In this document: piece by piece, positions 25,115-33,233 of the stretch
How positions within the stretch are numbered: the first letter of the stretch is position 1
Layout: each line of letters starts with the position of its first letter
From: an uncultured Victivallales bacterium
Lineage (GTDB): Bacteria; Verrucomicrobiota; Lentisphaeria; Victivallales; UBA1829
Assembly (NCBI GenBank): GCA_944391115.1
Contig: CALXSJ010000013.1
Coordinates: 37,138 to 101,137 of the forward strand
Direction of reading: 5' to 3'
DNA: 64,000 nucleotides
Notes under the pieces: generated by a model
What the model was told of the DNA's origin: nothing
The model's database searches: none
What the model saw: only the letters and a program-made list of their open reading frames with translations
Translations under genes and position numbers: made by a program

Positions 25115-26236
25115 ATGATTCCGTTTATCGATCTCAAGAAACAGTATTCCCGGATTGAAAAAGACGTCGACCAGGCGATCAAGAAAGTTCTGCTGCACGG
25201 CCAGTACATCCTCGGCCCGGAGGTTGCGGAACTGGAACGGAAACTTGCGGATTTCGCAGGAACGAAATACTGCCTCGGATGCTCCAGCGGAACCGACGCC
25301 CTGCTCATGGCGATGATGGCCATGGACTTCAAAAAAGGCGATGCCGTTTTCACTACGCCGTTCACCTTCTTCGCAACCGTGGAAATGATTGCGCTGACCG
25401 GCGCGACTCCCGTTTTCGCCGACATTGACCCGAAAACCTACAACATCGATGCGGAAAAGCTGCGCGCGGCGATTCAGAAGGTCAAGGCGGAAGGAAAACT
25501 CACACCGAAGGCGATTGTCACCGTTGACATCTTCGGGCAGCCGGCCGATTACGACGCGATTCAGAAGATCGCGGATGAGTTTTCCCTCCCCGTTATCGAA
25601 GACGGCGCCCAGGCAATGGGCGCGCTCTACAGGGGACGCCGCGTTCCTTCTCTCGGAAAAATCGGCTGCACGAGCTTTTTCCCTGCGAAACCGCTCGGAT
25701 GCTACGGCGACGGAGGCGCGGTCTTCACCGACGACAAGGAACTCTACGATGCCATGTTTTCGATCCTTGTCCACGGGCGCGGCGGCGACAAATATGACAA
25801 CATCCGTCTCGGTCTGAACGCGCGCCTTGACACCGTGCAGGCGGCGGTTCTGCTTGAAAAGCTGAAAATCTATCCGGAGGAAATCGAACTCCGCCAGAAG
25901 GTCGTGGCAAAATACCGCGAAGTGCTGGACGGACTTGTGACGCTTCCTTATGTTCCGGAGGGAAATGTCTCCGTCTGGGCGCAGTTCTGCGTGCTTTCAC
26001 CGGAATTTGCGGCAATCCAGGACGCACTGAAGAAAAACGACATTCCGTCCGCCCGCTACTATCCGATCCCGATGCACCTCCTGAAAGCGATGGAATATCT
26101 CGGCTACCGGAAAGGGGACATGCCGGAGGCGGAAAAAGTCGCAGACACCGTCTTTGCCCTGCCGATGCACGCATATCTGGACGACGCGACGATCGAAAAG
26201 ATCGGTTCGGTCATCCGGTCCGCCGTCGGGAAATAA
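25115..26236 (+). CDS. DegT/DnrJ/EryC1-type sugar aminotransferase
   Basis: A 373-residue PLP enzyme of fold type I. It begins MIPFIDLKKQYSRIEKDV, the classic opening of the family, then LHGQYILGPEVAELE and GCSSGTDALLMAM, which bind cofactor phosphate. The Schiff-base lysine is in TSFFPAKPLGCYGDGGAV (near 190). Such enzymes transaminate keto groups on nucleotide-activated sugars used in O-antigen, capsule or glycosylation. The relatives it most resembles act on UDP-3-keto sugars (WbpE/WlbC type), but this cannot be fixed from sequence alone. It sits among other envelope-sugar genes. Confidence 0.9.
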   Translation: MIPFIDLKKQYSRIEKDVDQAIKKVLLHGQYILGPEVAELERKLADFAGTKYCLGCSSGTDALLMAMMAMDFKKGDAVFTTPFTFFATVEMIALTGATPVFADIDPKTYNIDAEKLRAAIQKVKAEGKLTPKAIVTVDIFGQPADYDAIQKIADEFSLPVIEDGAQAMGALYRGRRVPSLGKIGCTSFFPAKPLGCYGDGGAVFTDDKELYDAMFSILVHGRGGDKYDNIRLGLNARLDTVQAAVLLEKLKIYPEEIELRQKVVAKYREVLDGLVTLPYVPEGNVSVWAQFCVLSPEFAAIQDALKKNDIPSARYYPIPMHLLKAMEYLGYRKGDMPEAEKVADTVFALPMHAYLDDATIEKIGSVIRSAVGK

Positions 26237-26261
26237 GCAAAACAAATATTTTGTGAAAAAC

Positions 26262-26287
26262 GGGAAAATGCCCGCGCATTTTCCCGG
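26262..26287 (+). terminator. Possible terminator after aminotransferase
   Basis: Perfect 10-bp stem (26262-26271 with 26278-26287), loop CCCGCG, 25 nt past the stop codon. There is no T tract after it, so termination efficiency is doubtful. A second GC-rich dyad follows near 26310-26340. Confidence 0.45.
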
Positions 26288-26377
26288 TGAGTCAGGGATT
26301 CCGCCCCTGCCGCGGCCCGCCGGCGGTCCGCCGGCGGCGCAGAGCGCGGGATCAAGCGGGAAAGGAGACGCCGTTTC

Positions 26378-28294
26378 ATGTTCGGTTTTTACAGAGTCGC
26401 ATCCTGTTCACCCATGGTGAAGGTGGCGGACACCGCGTTCAATGCAAAACACATTCTTGCGCTCGCGGAAAAGGCGGCCGCGAATTCCGCAACCATCGCG
26501 CTCTTTCCGGAACTTGCCGTAAGCGCCTACTCCTGCGGCGATCTGTTCCACAATGAAACGCTCCTGAACGCGGCGGAAGACGCAGTCGCGGAAATCGCAA
26601 GAAAAACCGCCGGACTTTCCGTGATCCTTGTCGTCGGCGCGCCGGTCCGATTCAACGGCAGACTCTTCAACGCCGCGCTTGTCATCCGGAACGGAAGCAT
26701 CCGCGGCATCGTGCCGAAGACCAATCTGCCGAATTACCGCGAGTTTTATGAAAAACGCCATTTTTCCTCCGGAGGGGGAATCGCGCAGGCGGCCGTCGAT
26801 TTCGCCGGACAGTCGGAGATCCCCTTCGGAACCGATCTGCTGTTCCGCGCGGGAAAAGAGCTTGCGTTCGGCATTGAGATCTGCGAGGACATGTGGAGCA
26901 CGATCCCCCCGAGCTCGCACCTTGCGCTCGACGGTGCGCTTCTGATTCTGAATCCCTCGGCAAGCGACGAACTGGTCGGCAAGGCGGACTACCGGCGGGA
27001 ACTGGTCCGCAACCAGAGCGCGCGCTGCGTGGCGGCCTATGCATATGCTTCCTCCGGCGTCGGGGAATCGACGATGGACACAGTCTGCGGGGGACACTGC
27101 ATTGCGGCGGAAAACGGCTCGGTGCTTCTGGATTCGCCGCGCTTTCTGCGGGAAGACGCGATTTACTTTACGGACTTCGATCTTGCGCGCCTCCGCGCGG
27201 CGCGGCTCTCCGACAGTCCCTACGCGGACAGTGCGGCACGGGACGGAACTCCGGGACGCCGCATTCTGCAGCTCGGCGAACCGCTTGTTCCGGAATTGAG
27301 CGACATACAGCGCGAAGTGCCGCGCCTTCCGTTCGTTCCGCAGTCCGATGCCTGCCGCGACGAACGCTGTGCGGAGATTTTCGCCATCCAGTCCGCCGGA
27401 CTGGCAAAGCGGATCGAGCACACGGGCGCGAAAAAAGCCGTGATCGGCATTTCAGGCGGTCTGGATTCGACCCTCGCGCTGCTGGTCTGCGTCAACACGA
27501 TGAAACTGCTCGGGCGCCCGATGACGGACACGCTTGCCGTCACGATGCCGGGATTCGGCACGACCGGGCGGACTTACCGCAACGCAGTGAACCTCTGCGG
27601 GCTTCTCGGCGTGGAACTCCGCGAAATCGGAATCAAGGAGGCCTGTCTGGAGCACTTCCGCTCGATCGGGCACGATCCGGACGAACACAACGTTGTCTAT
27701 GAGAACGCGCAGGCGCGCGAACGGACGCAGATCCTGATGGATGTGGCGAATCAGTCAGGCGGCTTTGTCGTCGGCACCGGGGACCTCTCCGAAATCGCGA
27801 TGGGATGGTGCACCTACAATGCCGACCACATGTCGATGTACGCGGTGAACTGTTCCGTTCCCAAGACCCTGATCCGCTACCTGATCGCATGGGTCGGCGA
27901 CCGTTCCGAAGCGCCGGTGCGCGACATTCTCCGGGACATCATCGACACGCCGGTAAGCCCGGAACTGCTGCCCGCCGCCCCCGACGGAACAATCCGCCAG
28001 AAAACCGAGGACATCATCGGACCCTACGAGATTCACGATTTCTTCCTGTATCACTTCATCAAATACGGCGCGCCGCCCGAGAAGCTGCTCTTTCTGGCGG
28101 AACGCGCATTCGGAAACGAGTATCCGGAGACAAAACTGCGGACGTTCCTGCGCACCTTTCTCCGGCGCTTCTTCTCGCAGCAGTTCAAACGGAGCTGCTC
28201 GACGGACGGTCCGAAGGTCGGTTCGATCAGTCTTTCCCCGCGCGGGGACTGGCGGATGCCCTCCGACGCGGCCGCGCAGGCATGGAACATCTGA
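26378..28294 (+). CDS. nadE: Glutamine-dependent NAD+ synthetase
   Basis: A 638-residue two-domain enzyme making NAD+ from deamido-NAD+, ATP and glutamine. The N-terminal nitrilase-type glutaminase has the Glu-Lys-Cys triad: Glu45 (FPELAVSAYSC), Lys114 (VPKTNLP) and Cys169 (EICEDMW). The 69- and 55-residue spacings equal those of the Mycobacterium enzyme as I remember them. The C-terminal ammonia-dependent synthetase has the PP-loop GISGGLDSTLALL near 354 and TGDLSEIAMGWCTYN. GGAAAGGAG precedes the ATG. It is followed after 14 nt by the pseudopilin gene. Confidence 0.95.
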   Translation: MFGFYRVASCSPMVKVADTAFNAKHILALAEKAAANSATIALFPELAVSAYSCGDLFHNETLLNAAEDAVAEIARKTAGLSVILVVGAPVRFNGRLFNAALVIRNGSIRGIVPKTNLPNYREFYEKRHFSSGGGIAQAAVDFAGQSEIPFGTDLLFRAGKELAFGIEICEDMWSTIPPSSHLALDGALLILNPSASDELVGKADYRRELVRNQSARCVAAYAYASSGVGESTMDTVCGGHCIAAENGSVLLDSPRFLREDAIYFTDFDLARLRAARLSDSPYADSAARDGTPGRRILQLGEPLVPELSDIQREVPRLPFVPQSDACRDERCAEIFAIQSAGLAKRIEHTGAKKAVIGISGGLDSTLALLVCVNTMKLLGRPMTDTLAVTMPGFGTTGRTYRNAVNLCGLLGVELREIGIKEACLEHFRSIGHDPDEHNVVYENAQARERTQILMDVANQSGGFVVGTGDLSEIAMGWCTYNADHMSMYAVNCSVPKTLIRYLIAWVGDRSEAPVRDILRDIIDTPVSPELLPAAPDGTIRQKTEDIIGPYEIHDFFLYHFIKYGAPPEKLLFLAERAFGNEYPETKLRTFLRTFLRRFFSQQFKRSCSTDGPKVGSISLSPRGDWRMPSDAAAQAWNI

Positions 28295-28308
28295 CGGGAG
28301 ACGATCCG

Positions 28309-28953
28309 ATGAAACGGTTCCGGCGGGACAGGCATGAACGCGGACAGGCGATTGCCGAGCTTCTGATCTCGCTTCTTGCCATCGCGGCGGTTCTGCTCGG
28401 TGTAATCATGGTGTCCGTCATGGGCATCTCCGGAATCAAGAACATCATCGAAACGCGGACCGAAGCAGAACGGAAAATGACCGCCAACGCGTTCGGCGCG
28501 GTCCAGCCGCAGAACATCACCGAATGGATCCATATCCGCCGGAGCGGCAGCGGAAAGGATGCCCAGTTCCTGCAAAAATCACAGAAAGACGGAGACGGCA
28601 TTCAGTTCACGCAGGACGACGAGGCGGTAACGGCGCAGACAACCGATGGAAAAGTATTCACAGACGAACTGAAATCGACGGATGAGACTTTCTCCACGTC
28701 ATACCTGGCGTCTACAACTTATGCGCGCAACGCGTTCGACCAGAAACTGGAACTCTCCAACATCTTCATTTCGGCGGCGGACCTGACCTCCGCGCGGAAG
28801 ACCGTCAACGACCCGCTTTCGGAATATGAGCTCTCCGCCGTGACGCGCGCACTGCGGAAATTCGGAATCAACGCGCAGAACTTCAAAATCGAGGACACCG
28901 TGTTCATGCCGCGCAGCAACGTGGATGAATCTGCGGAAAGTGAAAATCCATGA
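28309..28953 (+). CDS. TadE-like pseudopilin / single-pass membrane protein
   Basis: A 214-residue protein from ATG 28309 (GGGAG upstream). It begins MKRFRRDRHERGQAIAELLI, and residues 13-38 are a single membrane helix starting G-Q-A-I-A-E. This is the pattern of TadE/TadG and pilin-like proteins, with a basic leader, glycine and a conserved glutamate. The rest is an extracytoplasmic domain with many Thr, Ser and Asp, with no cysteines seen. No Tad or type II secretion genes are nearby. The end overlaps the heptose adenylyltransferase start by 4 nt (ATGA), so the two are coupled. Function unknown. Confidence 0.75.
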   Translation: MKRFRRDRHERGQAIAELLISLLAIAAVLLGVIMVSVMGISGIKNIIETRTEAERKMTANAFGAVQPQNITEWIHIRRSGSGKDAQFLQKSQKDGDGIQFTQDDEAVTAQTTDGKVFTDELKSTDETFSTSYLASTTYARNAFDQKLELSNIFISAADLTSARKTVNDPLSEYELSAVTRALRKFGINAQNFKIEDTVFMPRSNVDESAESENP

Positions 28954-29465
28954 CGAAAATCGTTTCTCCCGAACACAAGATCTTTACCGACATCAGCAAA
29001 GCATCCGAATGGCGGCAGGCTCTCCGGAAGGCGGGAAAAAAACTTGCGCTCACGAACGGCTGTTTCGACATTCTGCACCGGGGGCATGCCGAATATCTGC
29101 TCGCAGCGCGGAATCTGGGCGACGCATTGATCGTGCTTCTGAATGCGGACGCGTCCGTCCGGAAACTGAAGGGTCCCGCCCGCCCGGTCAATGCGGAATA
29201 CGACCGGGCGTTTCTGCTCGCCTCCCTGGAGTATGTGGATGCGGTTCTGATCTTCGACGGCACGCGCTGCCACCGTGAAATCGCCGCTCTGGAGCCGGAT
29301 TGTTATGCAAAGGGCGGCGACTATACCGTGGAGACGCTCGACGCGGACGAACGAGCCGCGCTTCAGCAGTCCGGAACGGAAATCCGCTTCATCCAGTTCG
29401 TGCCGGGCCTTTCCACAAGCAATACGATCCGGAAAATCAGGGCGGACCGGCTTCCGCCATCCTGA
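28950..29465 (+). CDS. rfaE2: D-glycero-beta-D-manno-heptose 1-phosphate adenylyltransferase (RfaE2/HldE C-domain)
   Basis: A 171-residue nucleotidyltransferase. TNGCFDILHRGHAEYLLAA at 35-53 carries the HxGH motif (His43, His46), CYAKGGDYTVETL follows, and LSTSNTIRKI near 153-162 is the ISTT-like motif. It activates heptose-1-phosphate with ATP for the LPS inner core. In enteric bacteria this domain is fused to a PfkB-type heptose-7-phosphate kinase (HldE); here it is stand-alone, and a separate PfkB-family kinase gene follows 171 nt later. A glycerol-3-phosphate cytidylyltransferase is the main alternative. Confidence 0.88.
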   Translation: MTKIVSPEHKIFTDISKASEWRQALRKAGKKLALTNGCFDILHRGHAEYLLAARNLGDALIVLLNADASVRKLKGPARPVNAEYDRAFLLASLEYVDAVLIFDGTRCHREIAALEPDCYAKGGDYTVETLDADERAALQQSGTEIRFIQFVPGLSTSNTIRKIRADRLPPS

Positions 29466-29579
29466 CTGAGTGTTCCGCCGCATCGTTCTGCAGGGAAAAG
29501 AGGGACCGGGACAACTCCGTCTTTTCCTCCGCTGTTTTCCGGAGACGGATTCATTTTCCTCCATTTTGCGGCAGGGAAT

Positions 29580-29608
29580 TTGACAAAGGCTCTCTTCCAT
29601 GTTAAGTT
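29580..29608 (+). promoter_or_regulatory. Promoter of PfkB-family kinase gene
   Basis: TTGACA (29580-29585), 17-nt spacer, TAAGTT (29603-29608), 28 nt before ATG 29637. Confidence 0.5.
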
Positions 29609-29636
29609 TCCTTCCAAAATCAAGGACACCAGACAG

Positions 29637-30575
29637 ATGAAAAAAATACTTGTTTCCGGATTGAATCCGGCATGGCAGAAAACGTTGTTTTTCAGCACGG
29701 TGAACCAGGGCGGAGTCAACCGCGCGGCAAAAGCCGAACGCACCGCCTCGGGAAAAGGAATCAATTTTGCAAGAGCCGCGAAAACATGGGGCAAGGCGGA
29801 GACGGTCGTCCTGCAGTTCGCGGGGGGCATCACGGGCAAACTTCTCACCGGCGTGCTCGACCGGGAGGAGATCCGGCATTTCACGGCATTCTCCGATGCC
29901 GGGACACGGGTCTGCACGACGGTCATCAGCGCAAATCCGCACTCCGTTACGGAACTGATCGAACCTTCCGCGCCCATTCCGGAGGAAACGGTCCGCACAC
30001 TCTTCGAAATGGGCGTGAAGGCGCTTCCGGAATCCGATGCGCTCGCAGTCTGCGGCACCTATCCTCCGGGCGTTCCCCAGGAGTTCTACGCGTCGCTGAT
30101 CCGCGAGGCGCGCAAGAGCGGGAAATTCATTCTTCTGGATTCGTTCATGAATGTGGAGCAGTCGCTCCAGGCAGGCGTCTCCCTTCTGAAGGTAAATCTG
30201 GAGGAAATCCTCAAACTGACCGCGGAGACGGATATCTTCCGCGCCGTCGGGCGCTGCCGCGAACGCTATCCGCTGGATCTGATCGCGGTCACGGCCGGGC
30301 CGGACAGCGCCTGGTTCTTCAACGGAAAAGAGCTCTACCGCCTTTCTCCGTCGCAGATCACTCATGTGGAGAATACGATCGGGGCGGGCGACACCTGCTC
30401 CTCGGTCATGCTCTCGGAGATCGTGAACGGAACCGATCCGATGGAGGCCTTCCTTCTCGGGCTGTCCGCCGCCTCGGCAAGCTGCATGACCCCCGTCTGC
30501 GCCTTTTATGACAAGAACACGGCGCTGAAACTCCGCGGAACAGCCGGAAAACCCGAGCGCGTCAAAACCTATTGA
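29637..30575 (+). CDS. PfkB-family sugar kinase, 1-phosphofructokinase-like
   Basis: A 312-residue kinase with AAGGA 10 nt upstream of ATG 29637. GKGINFARAAKTWG near 40 is the PfkB signature 1 region, and the C-terminal NTIGAGDTCSSVML near 245 has the anion hole and catalytic Asp. Overall layout is closest to 1-phosphofructokinase and tagatose-6-phosphate kinase. The N-terminal motif reads SGLNPAWQKTLFF, where FruK proteins usually have NPAxDxT; the substrate-binding aspartate position is Gln here. The sugar phosphate substrate may therefore differ. It lies between heptose and SppA genes. Confidence 0.82.
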   Translation: MKKILVSGLNPAWQKTLFFSTVNQGGVNRAAKAERTASGKGINFARAAKTWGKAETVVLQFAGGITGKLLTGVLDREEIRHFTAFSDAGTRVCTTVISANPHSVTELIEPSAPIPEETVRTLFEMGVKALPESDALAVCGTYPPGVPQEFYASLIREARKSGKFILLDSFMNVEQSLQAGVSLLKVNLEEILKLTAETDIFRAVGRCRERYPLDLIAVTAGPDSAWFFNGKELYRLSPSQITHVENTIGAGDTCSSVMLSEIVNGTDPMEAFLLGLSAASASCMTPVCAFYDKNTALKLRGTAGKPERVKTY

Positions 30576-30589
30576 AAGGATCCCGCATC

Positions 30590-31750
30590 ATGGAGGAAAA
30601 AGAACTCGTTCCGGCGGAAACGCAGGCGAATGCGGAACAGCACACGGACTCTGCCGCGAATGCGGAACAGCACACGGACTCTGCCGCGAACGCAAAACGC
30701 TCCGGGTGCGCGGGCAGAGGCTGCCTGATCGGTGCACTGGCGGCGCTTCTTGTTCTGGGCGTATCCGGCGCCGCACTGCTTTTCGTGATCGGTCTTCTCG
30801 GCATCCTTTCGGAAAAGTTCGGAGACTTCGAATCCAGTGAAACCTCCGCTTTCAAATATGCGTCAGGCAGGAATTTCAAAGAGATTTACGTGGAAGGCTT
30901 CGACAGCATTCATACGCAGAACAAAATCGCCGTCATCAACGTCAACGGCGTGATTGTCTCCGAGGACGGAGGCTCGTATTACGACACCGCGGTCTCCTCC
31001 TACATCCGGGCGCAGCTGCGCCGGGCGGCATCCGACGCGGCGGTCAAAGCGGTCATCATCAACCTGAACACGCCGGGCGGCGAAGTCACGGCCTCGGACG
31101 AGATCTACGAAGAGATTCTGAATGTCCGCACCCGGAAACCGGTCGTCGCCATGATGAACTCCATCGCGGCAAGCGGCGGGTACTACATCGCCGCGGCCTG
31201 CCGTCCGATCATCGCCAACAAGCTGACGCTCACCGGAAGCATCGGCGTCATCATCGCGACCTACAACTATCACAAGCTCTTCGAGAAAATCGGGCTTCAG
31301 TCGGAGGTCTACACGTCCGGCCCGATGAAGGACATGCTCAACGGCGGACGGGCGAGAACGCCGCAGGAGATCGAGGTCATCCGCAAGCTCGTGAACAACA
31401 CCTACGACGTGTTTGTGAACATCGTGGCAAAATCGCGCAACATCCCGCCGGAGAAAATAAAGAGCTCCATCATAGGCGACGGCAGGGTCTTCGACGGCGG
31501 ACAGGCCCTGCAGCTCGGACTGGTCGACAAACTCGGCTACTTCAAGGATGCCGTGGCGGCGGCCGCCGGAATGGCGAAAATCAGCGGATCCTACACCGTC
31601 ATCCAATACGAGGAGTCCTTCTCCTTCTCCCGGCTTTTCGATTTGCTGAGCGCGAAAACGCGTCCCGTGAACATCTCCCTGCAGGGGGAATCCGCAAATT
31701 CATTCCGCCCGCAGCAGGGCAGACTTTATTATCTGCCGCCCAGTTTCTGA
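30590..31750 (+). CDS. sppA: Signal peptide peptidase SppA, 36K type
   Basis: A 386-residue membrane protease from ATG 30590. A Cys-containing basic stretch precedes one membrane helix (about 48-70). The S49 peptidase domain follows: INVNGVI, NTPGGEVTASDEI, then the serine motif MNSIAASGGYYIAAAC (catalytic Ser in AASGG), TGSIGVI, and GPMKDMLNGG with the catalytic lysine. This single-domain form degrades leftover signal peptides and misfolded membrane peptides. The N-terminal tail carries a perfect 30-nt tandem duplication (30626-30685) giving the decapeptide NAEQHTDSAA twice. The gene abuts the nuclease-like gene (stop TGA and next ATG share one base). Confidence 0.9.
   Translation: MEEKELVPAETQANAEQHTDSAANAEQHTDSAANAKRSGCAGRGCLIGALAALLVLGVSGAALLFVIGLLGILSEKFGDFESSETSAFKYASGRNFKEIYVEGFDSIHTQNKIAVINVNGVIVSEDGGSYYDTAVSSYIRAQLRRAASDAAVKAVIINLNTPGGEVTASDEIYEEILNVRTRKPVVAMMNSIAASGGYYIAAACRPIIANKLTLTGSIGVIIATYNYHKLFEKIGLQSEVYTSGPMKDMLNGGRARTPQEIEVIRKLVNNTYDVFVNIVAKSRNIPPEKIKSSIIGDGRVFDGGQALQLGLVDKLGYFKDAVAAAAGMAKISGSYTVIQYEESFSFSRLFDLLSAKTRPVNISLQGESANSFRPQQGRLYYLPPSF
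30626..30690 (+). repeat. 30-nt tandem duplication in sppA
   Basis: Two identical, adjacent 30-nt copies (30626-30655, 30656-30685) plus 5 nt of a third. The reading frame is kept. Confidence 0.95.
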
Positions 31751-32745
31751 TGCACGATTTCCGGAAAAGCGTCCTGCAGTCCGCGCTGTGGCTCCGGGAC
31801 ATTTCGCAGGACACGTTTTCATGGTCCGCGGAAAAGCACCGGCTCTTCGGCACATGCCGCCGCGCCTATCTGATCCGCTATTACATCGCACAGGGCGGCT
31901 GGGACGCCTCCGCCTCCCCGATCGCACGGAAGGCCTTCACGGAAAAATATCTGCGGACCTTTCCGGCATGGCTGGAGGAGCTGTTTTCCGAATCGCTTTC
32001 GGATGCGCTTCTCCAGCTGCGGACCGTCCCGAAACACCGCTATGCGGACGAGCTGATCCATACACTGAAACTGCGCCTCTCCCACCGGATCTTTCTCGCC
32101 GAAGCCTTCCTTGCGGAAAAGAGATATCTCGACGATCCGAAGAAACTCTCCTTCTTCGATCTCTATTACCGTACGAGACGTTTTTCCGGCGAACGGCAGA
32201 TCATCGCGGAATGCAAACAGTTCTTCCGCAAATTCCTCTCCTGTCTTCCCGCTTCGTCGCTGGCGGAGCGGATTCTCCGGACGGATGCGCTTGCGTGGCG
32301 CGTCCCTCCGGCATTCCTGCTGATGCACTGCGGAGCGATCCCCGTTTATCTGCGTCCGCGCATTCATGCATTCGATCAGGGAGAAGCCGTTTTCCTCTCC
32401 TTCGCGCTCTTTCCCTCGGAAAGCGACCTTCCGCATACCGGATATTCCTGCGGGGAAGCGGATGCCGGCGCGCTTGGCGACTCCCTGTTCGCAAGTTATG
32501 CATCGGGGCGCTTCCGCACGGAGCGCGTGACATGTCATGCCGTCATGCAATGCGGACCGGAATTCACGGAAGAAGAGCTGCGCCCCTTCCCCGCCCCGGA
32601 AAAGCTGATCCGGGAATCGGCGGCCCGGATGCTGGCGCATCTGCCGTCATCCGCGGATTCCCTGGAGGATTTCCCTCCGGACAGGGAGCCGTCCCGCTGT
32701 TCCCGCTGCCGGTTTCAAGGCACATGTTCCTATCTGGAATGCTGA
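31750..32745 (+). CDS. PD-(D/E)XK nuclease-like protein with Cys cluster
   Basis: A 331-residue protein. The N-terminus has HRLFGTCRRAYLIRYY near 31-46, like the opening of Cas4/AddB/RecB-type Fe-S nucleases, which place one cysteine there. The C-terminus has SRCSRCRFQGTCSYLEC near 315-331, supplying three or more cysteines. These four would form the 4Fe-4S site of that group. The central beta region (IPVYLRPRIHAFDQGEAVFL) sits where the D...ExK active site should be, but the acidic-x-Lys pair is not visible. It may be an inactive, structural relative. It follows sppA with overlapping codons. Assignment is from pattern, not a clear match. Confidence 0.6.
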   Translation: MHDFRKSVLQSALWLRDISQDTFSWSAEKHRLFGTCRRAYLIRYYIAQGGWDASASPIARKAFTEKYLRTFPAWLEELFSESLSDALLQLRTVPKHRYADELIHTLKLRLSHRIFLAEAFLAEKRYLDDPKKLSFFDLYYRTRRFSGERQIIAECKQFFRKFLSCLPASSLAERILRTDALAWRVPPAFLLMHCGAIPVYLRPRIHAFDQGEAVFLSFALFPSESDLPHTGYSCGEADAGALGDSLFASYASGRFRTERVTCHAVMQCGPEFTEEELRPFPAPEKLIRESAARMLAHLPSSADSLEDFPPDREPSRCSRCRFQGTCSYLEC

Positions 32746-32754
32746 GATTTTCGT

Positions 32755-32807
32755 AAATCCGGGGTTTGGGGGCTTGACAAATCCCGGATTTAAGCTTTAG
32801 TTATAGG
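32755..32807 (+). promoter_or_regulatory. trxA promoter with overlapping inverted repeat
   Basis: TTGACA (32774-32779) is the -35 box; TTTAGT (32796-32801, 16-nt spacing) or TATAGG (32802-32807) is the -10. A perfect 9-bp inverted repeat, AAATCCGGG (32755-32763) and CCCGGATTT (32783-32791), straddles the -35 box, as an operator would. Confidence 0.5.
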
Positions 32808-32845
32808 ACAGGAACGCAACAGACAAACAACAAGGAGAATTGGCC

Positions 32846-33169
32846 ATGGGCGAAGTCATACATGTCACAGCGGAAAATTTCGATGAAGCAACATCAAAAG
32901 GCGTCTGCCTGCTGGATTTCTGGGCGGAATGGTGCGGTCCCTGCAAAATGCTCTCCCCGGTTCTGGACCAGGTCGCGGCGGAAATCGGAGACCGGGCGCT
33001 GATCCTCAAGGCGAATGTCGACAACGTGCAGCAGCAGACCGTGAAATTCGGAGTCCGCAACATTCCCGCGATCTTCATCCTGAAGGATGGCGCTGTCGTC
33101 AAGCAGTTCAACGGCGTCCAGGACAAAGCGACGCTCGTCAAGGCAATTGAAGACGCGCTGGACGCCTGA
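32846..33169 (+). CDS. trxA: Thioredoxin
   Basis: A 107-residue thioredoxin, the typical length, starting at ATG 32846 behind AAGGAG (32832-32837). The active site is WAEWCGPCKM (Cys30, Cys33), and the conserved cis-proline is in VRNIPAIFIL. It reduces protein disulfides in the cytosol. It has its own promoter and is followed by a rho-independent terminator, so it is a single-gene unit with possible read-through into tilS. Confidence 0.96.
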   Translation: MGEVIHVTAENFDEATSKGVCLLDFWAEWCGPCKMLSPVLDQVAAEIGDRALILKANVDNVQQQTVKFGVRNIPAIFILKDGAVVKQFNGVQDKATLVKAIEDALDA

Positions 33170-33193
33170 TTTCCCCCGCAGGAAGAAACACAT

Positions 33194-33220
33194 GCCGGGC
33201 CGCAAACCCGGCTTTTCTGT
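33194..33220 (+). terminator. Terminator after trxA
   Basis: Stem GCCGGG (33194-33199) with CCCGGC (33207-33212), 7-nt loop, then TTTTCTGT. It lies between trxA and tilS. Confidence 0.75.
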
Positions 33221-33233
33221 ATCGTCAGAGGTT

